Positions 49,501-58,046 of a stretch of DNA of 64,000 nucleotides are shown here, piece after piece. Where the stretch lies: contig DASXHZ010000065.1 in the NCBI GenBank assembly GCA_036488085.1, forward strand, positions 62,001-126,000, read 5' to 3'. A program made the position numbers and the translations under genes. This DNA is from DASXHZ01 sp036488085. GTDB taxonomy: Bacteria > Acidobacteriota > Thermoanaerobaculia > Gp7-AA8. The notes beneath the pieces are model-generated. The model saw only the letters and a list, made by a program, of their open reading frames with translations. It did not search any database and was not told where the DNA came from. Numbering within the stretch: the stretch's first letter is position 1; every line of letters starts with the position of its first letter.

Positions 49501-52500
49501 ACTCGTCGCTTATGACGGTGCCGTTACGACGATTACTGCCGGAGCTGGGACGGCGCAAGTCGCGCAAGGCTCGTCCGTTACCGATGCGGACGGCACTCGC
49601 CGCGCGACCATCATTTTCCCGGCTGGGACGACCGCGACCCTCACGAATGCGGACGGCACCACGCAGCCGGCGACGACGCTGCATGTCCGCGCTACCGAGT
49701 TCACCATCGGCGTGAATGGTCCGAAAGCGATGCCGGCGGACCTTCCGCCGTCGACCGCATATACCTATTGCGTGGACCTATCCGTCGACGAGGCGCCGGG
49801 AGCGACCTTCTCGAACCCGGTGCCGGTGTATGTCGAAAACGTCCTCGGGTTCCCGGTCGGGACACCCATCCCCATGGGGTATTTTGATCGGTTTTCGAAT
49901 CGGTGGGTTCCGTCACCAAATGGAGTAGTCCTAAAGATTCTTACCGTCGCAAACGGAGCGGCTACGATCGATACCGACGGCGACGGAGTCGCCGATGATC
50001 CAACTCGGTTGAATGACCTCGGGATCGACAGCAATGAACTCGCTCAGCTTGCGACGCTCTACTCGGCCGGGCAGACGTTGTGGCGCACGCCGATTACGCA
50101 CTTCACGCCGTACGACATGAATTGGCCCTACGGTCCCTCCGATGCAATCGGGCCTCAATCGCCCGCTCCCGATATTTCGACTACGGTGAGTGAGTGTCAG
50201 GAGTGTCCGAAGGCGTCCGTCATTGAAACCGAGAATCAGAGAGTCAGGGAGAGCATTCCAATCCAAGGCACGCCCTATAGCCTCGAGTACAACAGCGGCC
50301 GCGCTGGTCTGAGTCGCTATCAGGTCACCGTTCACGCAACGGGCGCGTCCGTCCCTTCGTCGCTGAAGAGCGTTACGCTCACGTTTTCGATCGCCGGAAG
50401 GACTGTCAGTCCGCCGGTCGCCATAGCACCCAATCAGGATGTCATATTGACGTGGGACGGCCGAGACGGGTATGGGCGACCTGTTCAAGGTTCGCGGGTC
50501 GCAAACATCAGTCTGACGTATACCTATCCGGCCACCTATGGTGGTCCGCCTTCTCAAGACCCCGCCTTTGCGTTGCTGTCGCCGGGAACTGCCGTGGCTG
50601 GCGACAGAAACCGTGCTCAAATCTCATACACCCAGGGTTGGACGGTGACGATGGGACAAATCTCAAATGTCACCGGTTTTACCGGTTTCGGTGGCTGGAC
50701 TTTCAGCGCCCAAGCCAACTACGACCCAACCGGTGACGGGGCGCTGTACGAAGCCGGGAGTACGGAGAGAATCGGCGATCCGCGCCGTACAGGCGAGGCG
50801 GTTCTCGTGCGCGTGGCCGGTAACGGGGCCCTAGGAACGCCCGCCATGTCGGGCATTGCTGCGAACAGCATCATGGTGCGGCCGACAGGCATCGCGCCGC
50901 TAGCAGACGGCAGTTTCTATGTCGTCTGCGGTGCCGCGATCTGCATGGTGGACGCGCTCGATAATCTCTCAGTCGTTGCCGGGAATCCCACCGCGTCCAC
51001 ACATCAATTGGGATCCTCTCCCGATGGAAGTCCAGCGCTGGGCGCGACGATTCTGCCCTTCTCGTTGGCAGTGGCTCCCGACGGAACGCTTTACTTCTCG
51101 GAGGACGTCACCGACAACAACTTCTTCAGCATCGGGCAAATTCGACGGATTGTGAACGGCGTCTTGCAGACGGTCGCCGGCGGATTCCAAGCCGGCGCGC
51201 CGCTTGGCGATGGCGGCCCGGCCACCGCTGCCAATGTGGGTCAGATCAACGGAATGACCTTCGACCGCGACGGCGCGCTCTACATCTCCGATGGACGTTC
51301 GTTGCGGGTGCGCCGGATCGGTACCGAAGGCATCATCACGACGGTGGCAGGAGGCGGTTCGTCAACTGCCGACAACATTCCGGCGCTCACGGCCTCGATC
51401 GTCCCGCTCGGCATCGCATTCTCGCCTGACGGAATCCTTTATTTCAGTTCCGGATCTGCGATCCGACGACTAACAAATGACGGCATCCTTCATTACGTGG
51501 TCGGAACGCCGACGGGGACTACGGCGCTGCAAGATGGCGGCATCGCTACGGCGGGCTCTATCTCCAACACGTGGGGCGTAACGGTCGCAGCGGACGGCAC
51601 TCTTTTGTTCGCGTCGACGAACGGCGGCCTCCTGTGGACCGTGAATGGTGGCATTGCGCACGTCTTTGCCGGAACCGGCAACACCAGCACGACGCCGCCG
51701 ACGAACGGCATTTACGCGCGCGCGGCCGTGCTGCAACGGATGTTCGATATTAAGGCTGCGCCCGATGGATCGGTATACCTTGCGATCGCCGATGCGAATG
51801 CGACAGTCAAGACGCAGCCTGTGTTTCGGGCTATCACGAGCGGCGATTCGACGATCCTTCCTGACCGGAACGCCCAGTTTGCGTATGTCTTTCAGGGCGG
51901 CCGCCACGTCCGGACGGTGAACCTCATCACCGGAACGACTGTCGAGACACTCTCTTACGAAGGCCACGGCTATCTTTCGGCCGTCACTGATGTTAACGGC
52001 CAGACAACGACAATTGAACGTGATACTACCGGCGTTCCGACCGCAATCGTCGCTCCTGGTGGGCAGCGAACGGAGCTTTCGGTGGGATCGCTCGGGCTCG
52101 AGCGGGTCACGAATTCCGCTGGCGGGACCTATTCCCTCAGCTACAACGGCCTCGGCCTCTTATCGCAGTTGGTCGATCCGCGGCAAGGCGTTCACAAGTT
52201 CACGTATGATGACTTTGGTCATCTGACGAAGGACGAAGATCCCGCCGGCGGATTCCTGACGCTCACCCGGAGCGGTAGTCCTACGAATTTCAGCATCACC
52301 CGAGTCACCGCTGAGGGACTTGCTGCTACCTTAGGCTGGCAGCTCGGGTCAGCCCTTCAGACTACACGACCGGTCGTCGGCAGCGACGGTCTCACCACCA
52401 CGCGGTTCGAAAACGCCAACGGCTCTACATTAACCACCACGCGTCTGGGTACGGTCCTTGCGCAAACGGTCACTCCAGATTCGCGGTTCGGAATGAGCGC

Positions 52501-54934
52501 TCCGGTTACGTCAACCGCGTCGATTAAGATGCCTTCAGGCCTGATTTTGTCAACGACTTCCTCCCGGCAGACGACACTCGCCGACCCGACAAATCCGCTG
52601 TCCGTCAGTTCGTTTGTGGAAACCCTTGCCATCAACGGCCGCTCGTTCGGCTCGAGCTATACGAGTTCAAACCGGACGTTCACCCTCACCACACCAACCG
52701 GACGCACGAAGTCGGTGACACTCGACGCCTTCGACCGGGCGAATTCGATCCAGGTACTCGGTCTGACGCCGGTCACCCTTGGCTACGAATCCCACGGTCT
52801 CATCTCGACGATTACGGCGGGGGCCCGTCAGACGACGTTTGCTTACGATGATCACCTGCGAGTCCAAACTGTCAAAGATTCGCTCGGGCGAACCGTTTCA
52901 TTCGCATATGATCCGGGGGATCACGTGACGGTTCAAACGTTGCCTGACATGCGTCAGATCGCGTTCGGCTATGACGCGGCGGGAAACGTCACGTCGATCA
53001 CTCCGCCCTCGCGTCCGGCGCATAGCTTTACCTTCACGCCTGTAGACCTGCTCGGCACGTACGTGGCGCCTACGATCGCAAATGTGATGAGCACCACGAC
53101 GACGTACAGCTACAACCGCGACCGGCGGCTCACGAGCGTGCTGCGGCCCGATGGTGCGACGATCTCCCTCGGCTACGATACGGCCGGGCGTCTCTCGACC
53201 CTTACCGAACCCCTCGGGATGCATCAATTCGGCTACGATCCCGCGAAGGGAATGCTCACGAGCATCTCGACTCCAGATGGGAATGCGCTTCGCTTCGCCT
53301 ATGACGGCGACCTTCTGACGAACGTCGCCTGGAGTGGCGCCCTCACAGCGAATGTAGGCATGACCTACGACACGAGCTTCCGTTTGACATTACAAAACGT
53401 GGACGGCGGGAACGCGATCAGCTTCGGCTACGACAATGACGGTCTGCTCCTCTCTGCTGGAGCCCTCACGCTCCGCCGCGACAGCGGAAACGGGCTGCTG
53501 ATCGGAGCGACGCTCGGAAACCTAACCGACACATACGGTTACAACTCCTTCGGCGAAGTGACCTCGCACGCACTACAGCTGACCGGCTCGACGATCTTCT
53601 CGCTCGCCTACACGAGAGATAACGGCGGCAGAATCTCCGCCGTCACCGAAACTGCGAACGGGCAGACGGCCACGACTTCTTACGGCTACGATTCGGCCGG
53701 GCGACTGACCGACGTCACGAAAGGGACGGCGACCACGCACTACGGCTACGACGACAACGGCAACCGGATATCTGTGGGCTCGATCTCAGCGACCTACGAT
53801 GCGCAGGACCGGATCACGACGTACAACGGAGCGAACTACTTCTACTCCGACAACGGCGAGCTCCAGAAGACGATCGACACTTCGGGCACGACCCTGTACG
53901 TGTACGACACTCTCGGAAATCTCCGGGAGGTTACGCTGCCGAACGGAAACGTGATCGACTACGTGATCGATGCTGCGAATCGGCGTGTAGGTAAGAAGCT
54001 AAACGGCGCGCTAGTTGCGGGTTGGATCTACGGCGACGCGCGCCAGATCATTGCGGAGACGGACGGCAACGGCACCGTCACAAAACGATTCGTCTACGCC
54101 TCGCGACCGAACGCTCCCGATTACATGATCTGGTCTGGAAACACCTACCGGATCGTGTCCGATCACCTCGGAAGTCCACGGTATTTGCTCGAGGTAACGG
54201 CCGGGACGCTCGCGGAGGCACTGACGTACGACGAATTCGGGAATGTCCTCTCGGACACCAACCCCGGCTTCCAGCCCTTCGGCTTCGCCGGAGGACTCTA
54301 TGACCCCGACACGCGTCTAACACGGTTCGGCGCTCGCGACTACTCAGCGTCGATAGGGCGATGGTGTGCAAAAGACCCGATTCGATTTCGAGCGAGCGAC
54401 ACGAACCTCTACGACTACGCTTTTTCGGATCCCATAAACGGCCTTGATCAGTCTGGCCTTGTCACGTTAACGATCTCGGGGACTGGTACCGCAGGCGCCG
54501 GTGGGGCGGTCACCGGATCGGGAGGAATAGGGGGCGATCTCCACGGGAACGTTGGTGTGGTCGGGAGTGCGGGAGTCGGTGGTATGGGCGGTATCTCAGC
54601 CTCGGGTGGCGTCCAGATCCAGATCACAAACGCAACCCTAATTACTGACCTTAATGGACAGAGTCTCAACTCAGGCGGTTCTATCGAGGCCTGCCCCATC
54701 GGTCTTGAGCATTGGACAGATGGAGAGCATCATGGTATCAACGTCAACATAGGCCCCGACGTTACGCCGAGCCTTGTCGAAACGCATTCCACCGTGACAC
54801 AAACATGGGTAGCAACTCCAAGCGATCTCTTAGCGCCGATTCGTGACGCCGCTAACGCAGTCGTGCAATCTGCTCAGAACTTCATCTCCGATGTGAACGC
54901 ATTCATTAACGCTATCAGCGATCCAAAACATTGA
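46550..54934 (+). CDS. giant secreted RHS/YD-repeat protein with Ig-like, IPT/TIG and NHL-like regions
   Basis: 2794 residues. Signal peptide (MRLLFVCLLTVFAVGVGAQ), then a repetitive beta-helix-like N-terminus (residues 40-260, GTYYFHKFTMSGGSTITLAG), Ig-like/Big_2 domains (about 265-520 and 780-860), three IPT/TIG domains (about 520-770, e.g. GGGDTVTITGTNFG), a carboxypeptidase-regulatory-like domain (about 910-980), NHL-like beta-propeller repeats (about 1430-1760), YD repeats (1780-2580, e.g. TSYGYDSAGRLTDVTKGTAT), and the RHS core end (LTRFGARDYSASIGRWCAKD). The tip after GLDQSG is a 158-residue Gly-rich tail of unknown function. RHS shells enclose C-terminal toxins; here no toxin family is recognisable. 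Confidence 0.92.
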   Translation: MRSSAMRLLFVCLLTVFAVGVGAQTSDPFALTAPLVSQAITSCGDLTVSDGLIDSSVTVGRGNILSNGSIKVSGGKVDGDATAGPGKTVTRSGSGVITGSIGSATTAFPCSIIDLGALSTTLASTNDNGTIPLSAQHKNPVSTAGDFTLSGGDSLTLQAGTYYFHKFTMSGGSTITLAGPVRILATSDVNVSGGSIAGANQWQLHFWSAATTKFVVSSSTFEGFIYAPSAVVTVSAGTVVGGIYGGSVTVSGSSHVTRAIDETPPVVTIISPRNQEAVVDLSQVAVRGTVSDSETAITSFQVNGADVPLATDGSFTVTLNLSTATPPTITATAINAAGLSTTSAITVQSAITRLDIAPPSLAIDQNATSQLAAKGTYADGSTADVTASATWTSSAPSIATVSGGTVTGVSPGVATITATLGSYSASAPVTVNPLLQSIAVAPSTATVVIGAKQAFTASGTYSDGSTKNLTNSVTWASSDTGLASIDTTSLATGLSAGTVTIRGTLGSVSGSATLTILATPTITAVQPTRGRTGGGDTVTITGTNFGTASNTSVSFGGAAATVTFANATTLTVSSPAHPAGTVDITVTTPTGSGTKTGAFTYLAPPTIAAISPNRGKTSGGDTITVTGSNFDAGGTTLSLGGATASNVVVVSPTSLTATTPAGTAGVANVTVTTPGGSGTLASGFTYLLPPAISSFTPAQGPAGTSVTINGTNFDSISTNDLVMIGGAPAAVTSATTTRLTATVGANALTGPVSVTTLGGTAITANNFVVLIYKSLSFTASVTAIPTGGHQQFAVAATKYDNTTVDVTSNAVWTSADSTKATVSSSGVVTAGAAGATDITAAFSGLTATVHVSIATPVTLPPGTIQGPPVDPTVPTTIADSIRFLYTGPNAIQTGVAASAISDNRAAVVSGSVLDITGAPLSGVVVATAQHPEFGQTVTRADGRYDFVWNGGGSLHLTFTKPGYIASDRVVTTKWNQQKPVDDVALVAYDGAVTTITAGAGTAQVAQGSSVTDADGTRRATIIFPAGTTATLTNADGTTQPATTLHVRATEFTIGVNGPKAMPADLPPSTAYTYCVDLSVDEAPGATFSNPVPVYVENVLGFPVGTPIPMGYFDRFSNRWVPSPNGVVLKILTVANGAATIDTDGDGVADDPTRLNDLGIDSNELAQLATLYSAGQTLWRTPITHFTPYDMNWPYGPSDAIGPQSPAPDISTTVSECQECPKASVIETENQRVRESIPIQGTPYSLEYNSGRAGLSRYQVTVHATGASVPSSLKSVTLTFSIAGRTVSPPVAIAPNQDVILTWDGRDGYGRPVQGSRVANISLTYTYPATYGGPPSQDPAFALLSPGTAVAGDRNRAQISYTQGWTVTMGQISNVTGFTGFGGWTFSAQANYDPTGDGALYEAGSTERIGDPRRTGEAVLVRVAGNGALGTPAMSGIAANSIMVRPTGIAPLADGSFYVVCGAAICMVDALDNLSVVAGNPTASTHQLGSSPDGSPALGATILPFSLAVAPDGTLYFSEDVTDNNFFSIGQIRRIVNGVLQTVAGGFQAGAPLGDGGPATAANVGQINGMTFDRDGALYISDGRSLRVRRIGTEGIITTVAGGGSSTADNIPALTASIVPLGIAFSPDGILYFSSGSAIRRLTNDGILHYVVGTPTGTTALQDGGIATAGSISNTWGVTVAADGTLLFASTNGGLLWTVNGGIAHVFAGTGNTSTTPPTNGIYARAAVLQRMFDIKAAPDGSVYLAIADANATVKTQPVFRAITSGDSTILPDRNAQFAYVFQGGRHVRTVNLITGTTVETLSYEGHGYLSAVTDVNGQTTTIERDTTGVPTAIVAPGGQRTELSVGSLGLERVTNSAGGTYSLSYNGLGLLSQLVDPRQGVHKFTYDDFGHLTKDEDPAGGFLTLTRSGSPTNFSITRVTAEGLAATLGWQLGSALQTTRPVVGSDGLTTTRFENANGSTLTTTRLGTVLAQTVTPDSRFGMSAPVTSTASIKMPSGLILSTTSSRQTTLADPTNPLSVSSFVETLAINGRSFGSSYTSSNRTFTLTTPTGRTKSVTLDAFDRANSIQVLGLTPVTLGYESHGLISTITAGARQTTFAYDDHLRVQTVKDSLGRTVSFAYDPGDHVTVQTLPDMRQIAFGYDAAGNVTSITPPSRPAHSFTFTPVDLLGTYVAPTIANVMSTTTTYSYNRDRRLTSVLRPDGATISLGYDTAGRLSTLTEPLGMHQFGYDPAKGMLTSISTPDGNALRFAYDGDLLTNVAWSGALTANVGMTYDTSFRLTLQNVDGGNAISFGYDNDGLLLSAGALTLRRDSGNGLLIGATLGNLTDTYGYNSFGEVTSHALQLTGSTIFSLAYTRDNGGRISAVTETANGQTATTSYGYDSAGRLTDVTKGTATTHYGYDDNGNRISVGSISATYDAQDRITTYNGANYFYSDNGELQKTIDTSGTTLYVYDTLGNLREVTLPNGNVIDYVIDAANRRVGKKLNGALVAGWIYGDARQIIAETDGNGTVTKRFVYASRPNAPDYMIWSGNTYRIVSDHLGSPRYLLEVTAGTLAEALTYDEFGNVLSDTNPGFQPFGFAGGLYDPDTRLTRFGARDYSASIGRWCAKDPIRFRASDTNLYDYAFSDPINGLDQSGLVTLTISGTGTAGAGGAVTGSGGIGGDLHGNVGVVGSAGVGGMGGISASGGVQIQITNATLITDLNGQSLNSGGSIEACPIGLEHWTDGEHHGINVNIGPDVTPSLVETHSTVTQTWVATPSDLLAPIRDAANAVVQSAQNFISDVNAFINAISDPKH

Positions 54935-55323
54935 TAACCTTTATTTCGTTGGTGATGATGGCGATCGTGCTTGCGGTTGGGATAGTTGTCGCGATCTATA
55001 CGCCTTCGGCGCTAGCGGGCACTCCCGGTGTGCTGTACGCTGAACGGTGCGGCGGCACCTTCGACGGTATGGCGCTCACGCCGCCGTTGGTAGAGGTTGT
55101 ACTCACTCAGCAAAGTATCAGCATTAGATATCTTTCCAGCACGCTGGAGATTCCCTATTCGGCCGTCCGGTCAACGCGTATCGATCGTCATGTACTTCTG
55201 CGTGGAGTGTGGATAGCGCACGATCTCGCAACACCTCCAACCGAAATCATATTGTTCTCGCGTCACAACGATAAGCTGCGTGCAATTATTGATGAGCAGG
55301 CTCGGCTTGTCGCGGCGCGCTAG
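54931..55323 (+). CDS. membrane-anchored small protein after RHS gene (possible immunity protein)
   Basis: 130 residues from TTG overlapping the RHS stop in TTGA (ATG at 54955 is the alternative). One N-terminal helix (FISLVMMAIVLAVGIVVAIY) and a soluble beta-rich domain (VEVVLTQQSISIRYLSSTLE) resembling PH-like folds. No family recognised. Its position directly behind an RHS tip is where cognate immunity genes lie. Lower GC than the core genome genes. Confidence 0.6.
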   Translation: MITFISLVMMAIVLAVGIVVAIYTPSALAGTPGVLYAERCGGTFDGMALTPPLVEVVLTQQSISIRYLSSTLEIPYSAVRSTRIDRHVLLRGVWIAHDLATPPTEIILFSRHNDKLRAIIDEQARLVAAR

Positions 55324-55348
55324 TAAGGCAATAAAGGCGGCATCGATA

Positions 55349-56095
55349 ATGATCGTGCGACTCTTGAGATTAATCGTGGGCTTCGTTGGAGTCTGTTATT
55401 TATTGAGTTGTCGTGCCTCAAGCGATCATGAGCGTGTCGCGAAGGCGGTGACTGCGTGCATTGAGCGATCTGATACGCAATGTACGGTCGCGATGTTCCA
55501 TATCCCCAAGACGTATTCTGACGCGGAACGCACGGAAGAACGAGCAACGATCACCGCGATGCTCGAGGATACGCTGAAGGAACTGGGCCCAATCCATATC
55601 ATCGGAGCCGCTCAAAGCAGTGCGCTTTTCGCCGTCGGCATCGGGTCGGGTGATTTTGAATATTGGCGCGCCCATCCCTTGGGAAGGTCATATTATTACG
55701 ACATACAGTTTGGGAGGGGAAGCGTAGGCCAAATGTGGGTTGTACTAACCGACACCAGTGGCCGGTGGCAGTTGCGTGAACTCAAATTCGGAGCTCGTGT
55801 GGCTGACGTGACTGGCGTAAGAGCAGTCAGGAGCGTTGCTGCGCGCCAGGCGGCCCTTCTCGCTCAGGCTCAACGTCACATCCGTCGCGGGCGCAACGCA
55901 CTACAGCGGCGACGACAGCGGCAACCGCCACTTCGGTTCAGACGGGCAGGTTCGTTCAGCGCGACATTGGGCGGACAGAGCCGCCTGACGACATATAAGG
56001 GCTCGACGCACGGAACCCCCTCTTTTCGCCAGCCTGCTAGCTCTCACTTCGAGGTAGAGAGCGGGCGCCCGCCCCGATACGACCGAATTCCGTGA
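55349..56095 (+). CDS. lipoprotein-like hypothetical protein with doubtful C-terminus
   Basis: 248 residues in the open frame. A lipobox-like LLSCRASS follows a membrane helix (LLRLIVGFVGVCYLL); a compact alpha/beta domain runs to about residue 155 (VAMFHIPKTYSDAERTEERA, GQMWVVLTDTSGRWQLRELK). From about 55840 the frame becomes arginine-rich and improbable (RRGRNALQRRRQRQ), which suggests that an original stop was lost by frameshift or that debris was fused. Function unknown; second small gene after the RHS gene. Confidence 0.5.
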   Translation: MIVRLLRLIVGFVGVCYLLSCRASSDHERVAKAVTACIERSDTQCTVAMFHIPKTYSDAERTEERATITAMLEDTLKELGPIHIIGAAQSSALFAVGIGSGDFEYWRAHPLGRSYYYDIQFGRGSVGQMWVVLTDTSGRWQLRELKFGARVADVTGVRAVRSVAARQAALLAQAQRHIRRGRNALQRRRQRQPPLRFRRAGSFSATLGGQSRLTTYKGSTHGTPSFRQPASSHFEVESGRPPRYDRIP

Positions 56096-56113
56096 AACAC
56101 CGAAAGGTCCTCC

Positions 56114-56401
56114 GTGACAACACTGTGGCGATATGTTGACACGGCAATGATGCACACCTTCGGTATTGATGCGACATGCGTCATGGGCTGTGCAACGCAC
56201 CGGCTGAGAATTCCCGTATCGGCTTCGGACCTCGCCGGGCTGATCAACTTGCCTTCCTGCTCGTGCGGGTCCGAGGTTCTGCTGATGTCGTCCCTTCAGC
56301 TCGACGACCACCCTGAAGTGGTCTTCACCCCTCCGCTCTCACCGCGCGAACTATCCGATCTTCTCTTCGGAATCGTGCTCCCTCCGGAAAGCGACGTCTA
56401 A
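56114..56401 (+). CDS. hypothetical protein
   Basis: 95 residues from GTG, with AAAGG upstream. Cysteines CVMGCATH and CSCGSE might bind metal. The sequence (IPVSASDLAGLINL, PLSPRELSDLLFGIVLPP) is protein-like but I recognise no family. It stands alone between small RHS-associated genes. Confidence 0.5.
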   Translation: MTTLWRYVDTAMMHTFGIDATCVMGCATHRLRIPVSASDLAGLINLPSCSCGSEVLLMSSLQLDDHPEVVFTPPLSPRELSDLLFGIVLPPESDV

Positions 56402-56410
56402 ACACTCCTT

Positions 56411-56554
56411 ATGGATACGCGCTCGTTCGCGACCTACATTCTCTTCGTGTCCCTTCTTGCCGCGCTCATCGTATTCCTCGTGACATACGCGGCGAATGTG
56501 CTGTCGGCGTTGACGGTCGACGCTCTTAAAAAAAGAATTGGGCAAGTCGCCTAA
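56411..56554 (+). CDS. 47-residue single-helix membrane protein
   Basis: Short frame ATG 56411 to TAA 56554. After TRSFAT comes a strong hydrophobic helix (YILFVSLLAALIVFLVTYAA) and a basic tail (DALKKRIGQVA), so it should insert with the tail in the cytosol. Too small for family assignment. Its end overlaps the displaced RHS tip frame by 17 bases. Confidence 0.5.
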   Translation: MDTRSFATYILFVSLLAALIVFLVTYAANVLSALTVDALKKRIGQVA

Positions 56555-56984
56555 AGGCTCCTATAAACACAAGAAGTCGCCGGCGGCGAAACTAATCTGT
56601 ATGCCTTACGTTCATAACGATCCGGTCAATTACTCAGATAGAGTGGGGCTTGCTCCATCTGGGCCGGCCGGCCGCAATTCGGCTCCTCTGGCCGAGGCCG
56701 ACATCATCGACAAGCTACCAGACGCTATTCCATCCGTGACCTATCTAAAGTTTCTTTATTACGACAGGCTATGCGCGAAAGAGTCCACCCAGTGCGCTGC
56801 GCACTATAATCTTTCAAATATGACTGACGATCAGATCGCGGAGGCCGGAACGAACTGCGGTGCGAACCCGGCGTATCGCCAATGCTTCGAGAAGAATCCG
56901 AACTGTAAGAAGGCGCTGAAATACGCGATCGATCTCGGGACCGAAAGCTACAAGCCACCCGAATTTACGAAAGCCGGGGAGTAA
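56538..56984 (+). CDS. displaced RHS core end with C-terminal tip (orphan toxin-like module)
   Basis: 148 residues from a TTG at 56538; the true start is doubtful because the RHS shell is missing. Residues 21-39 (CMPYVHNDPVNYSDRVGLAP) match the end of an RHS core (pattern YxxNDPVNYxDxxGL), as in the giant gene upstream. The remaining 105 residues are a cysteine-containing helical tip (CAKESTQCAAHYNLS, CGANPAYRQCFEKNPNCKKA), which I cannot assign. A membrane-protein gene follows without a gap. This is the layout of an orphan RHS-CT/immunity cassette. Confidence 0.65.
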   Translation: MGKSPKGSYKHKKSPAAKLICMPYVHNDPVNYSDRVGLAPSGPAGRNSAPLAEADIIDKLPDAIPSVTYLKFLYYDRLCAKESTQCAAHYNLSNMTDDQIAEAGTNCGANPAYRQCFEKNPNCKKALKYAIDLGTESYKPPEFTKAGE

Positions 56985-57440
56985 ATGCGATCGCGCGAGT
57001 ATATTCTGTTTCAGGCAGTTCTTCTGGCGCTGTCTAGCATCCTTCTCACTCTCGCGCTTGGGCGGGCCGCTACGCAAACTAATTTTCTTCCTTCTCGGCT
57101 ACCTGTCGAAATGTTCGGGCTCGTCGCCCGAGGTGACCTGTCAGCACGGAATCTCCATTACGCGGCTGCGGTCTTCGAAGGGTCTCACTGGTTCGATGCC
57201 GCCTCACTTCTAGGCGGCGTCGGGATTATCGTTGGTGTCGCTGCCGGGCTTATCACGGCGGTGAGTTGGCGCGCGCTCGCGCCGACCGCGGTAATCTTTG
57301 GCGGTGCTCTTCTGTTGTTTTACGGAGGAATGGACATCGCCGCGTGGTACGGTGTGGTTCTGTATGCATTCTGTCTCGTGGGCGGTGCCTACGTCGGCCG
57401 ATCATTACGGGGTACAAAAGATGCGCTCCCTGCTGACTAA
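56985..57440 (+). CDS. four-helix membrane protein after orphan RHS tip (possible immunity)
   Basis: 151 residues starting directly after the stop of the orphan tip. Four membrane helices (YILFQAVLLALSSILLTLAL, LLGGVGIIVGVAAGLITAV, ALAPTAVIFGGALLLFYGG, WYGVVLYAFCLVGGAYVG). No family recognised. Polytopic membrane immunity proteins are common for tips that attack the membrane or envelope; that reading is inferred from the position. Confidence 0.65.
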   Translation: MRSREYILFQAVLLALSSILLTLALGRAATQTNFLPSRLPVEMFGLVARGDLSARNLHYAAAVFEGSHWFDAASLLGGVGIIVGVAAGLITAVSWRALAPTAVIFGGALLLFYGGMDIAAWYGVVLYAFCLVGGAYVGRSLRGTKDALPAD

Positions 57441-57624
57441 CCTCCTCAATGCTGCTGCCGCCTTGGTGGTGGGGTCATTTCTTTGTGTTGTAAAGGGTGG
57501 TTCGTTGACGGGTCAGTTCACGTGGTGTGCGACGCTGTTCGGCGGCGCGTTTGCGTTGACTGGATTCTTTTACGGACGCCGCTTCTGGCGTTGGCTGTAC
57601 GTCCATTTGAGATGGTTTTGGTGA
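57421..57624 (+). CDS. small two-helix membrane protein
   Basis: 67 residues from ATG 57421, overlapping the preceding gene by 20 bases. Helices NLLNAAAALVVGSFLCVV and TLFGGAFALTGFFYG, then an aromatic basic end (RRFWRWLYVHLRWFW). Unknown function; may be a partner of the preceding membrane protein. Confidence 0.5.
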   Translation: MRSLLTNLLNAAAALVVGSFLCVVKGGSLTGQFTWCATLFGGAFALTGFFYGRRFWRWLYVHLRWFW

Positions 57625-58045
57625 TCGGCGTAGAGGCGGCGAATGCTCGCGATGCCGGCGACGCACCGCTTATCAACTCTCCGCAGTTTGTTCGTTGCGG
57701 ATGTCGCAAACGAGGCACATGCGCACCTCCTCTGCTGCATAAAGAGCTTCCGTTCCTGCACACAAACTATCACTACCCCCAACGGCGGGTGAGTTGGGCG
57801 ACCCGTCGGTCGACATTCCGAACTGGCCTGTGACGAACACGCCGGTGCCGGGCGATATCGCCGCCGAACGATCGCCAGGAGGCGAGCTGATAAGTGACGT
57901 TCGTGGACATAGCGGGCACACTGGAATCGTGAGCGGGCCAGGAACCACGATCTCGCCGAGTTCGATCACCGATCGCGTTGAAGAGACAACGTGGGGTTTT
58001 CGACCCGGAGATAATGTTGTCTATCGACACTACACAGGACCATGA
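57621..58045 (+). pseudogene. decayed NlpC/P60-like (amidase) RHS tip
   Basis: Pieces in three frames rebuild one peptidase-like tip: VEAANARDAGDAPLINS, then FVADVANEAHA (one base out of phase), PPLLHK, and from about 57743 ASVPAHKLSLPPTAGELGDP, VDIPNWPVTNTPVPGDIAAE, the catalytic-His segment DVRGHSGHTGIVSGPG, and TWGFRPGDNVVYRHYTGP to the stop. This order is that of NlpC/P60-like tips of RHS proteins. Where the nucleophilic Cys is expected (before SLFVADV) the codon is CGC (Arg). With two frameshifts and no Cys it is inactive. Confidence 0.6.
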
Positions 58046-58046
58046 G

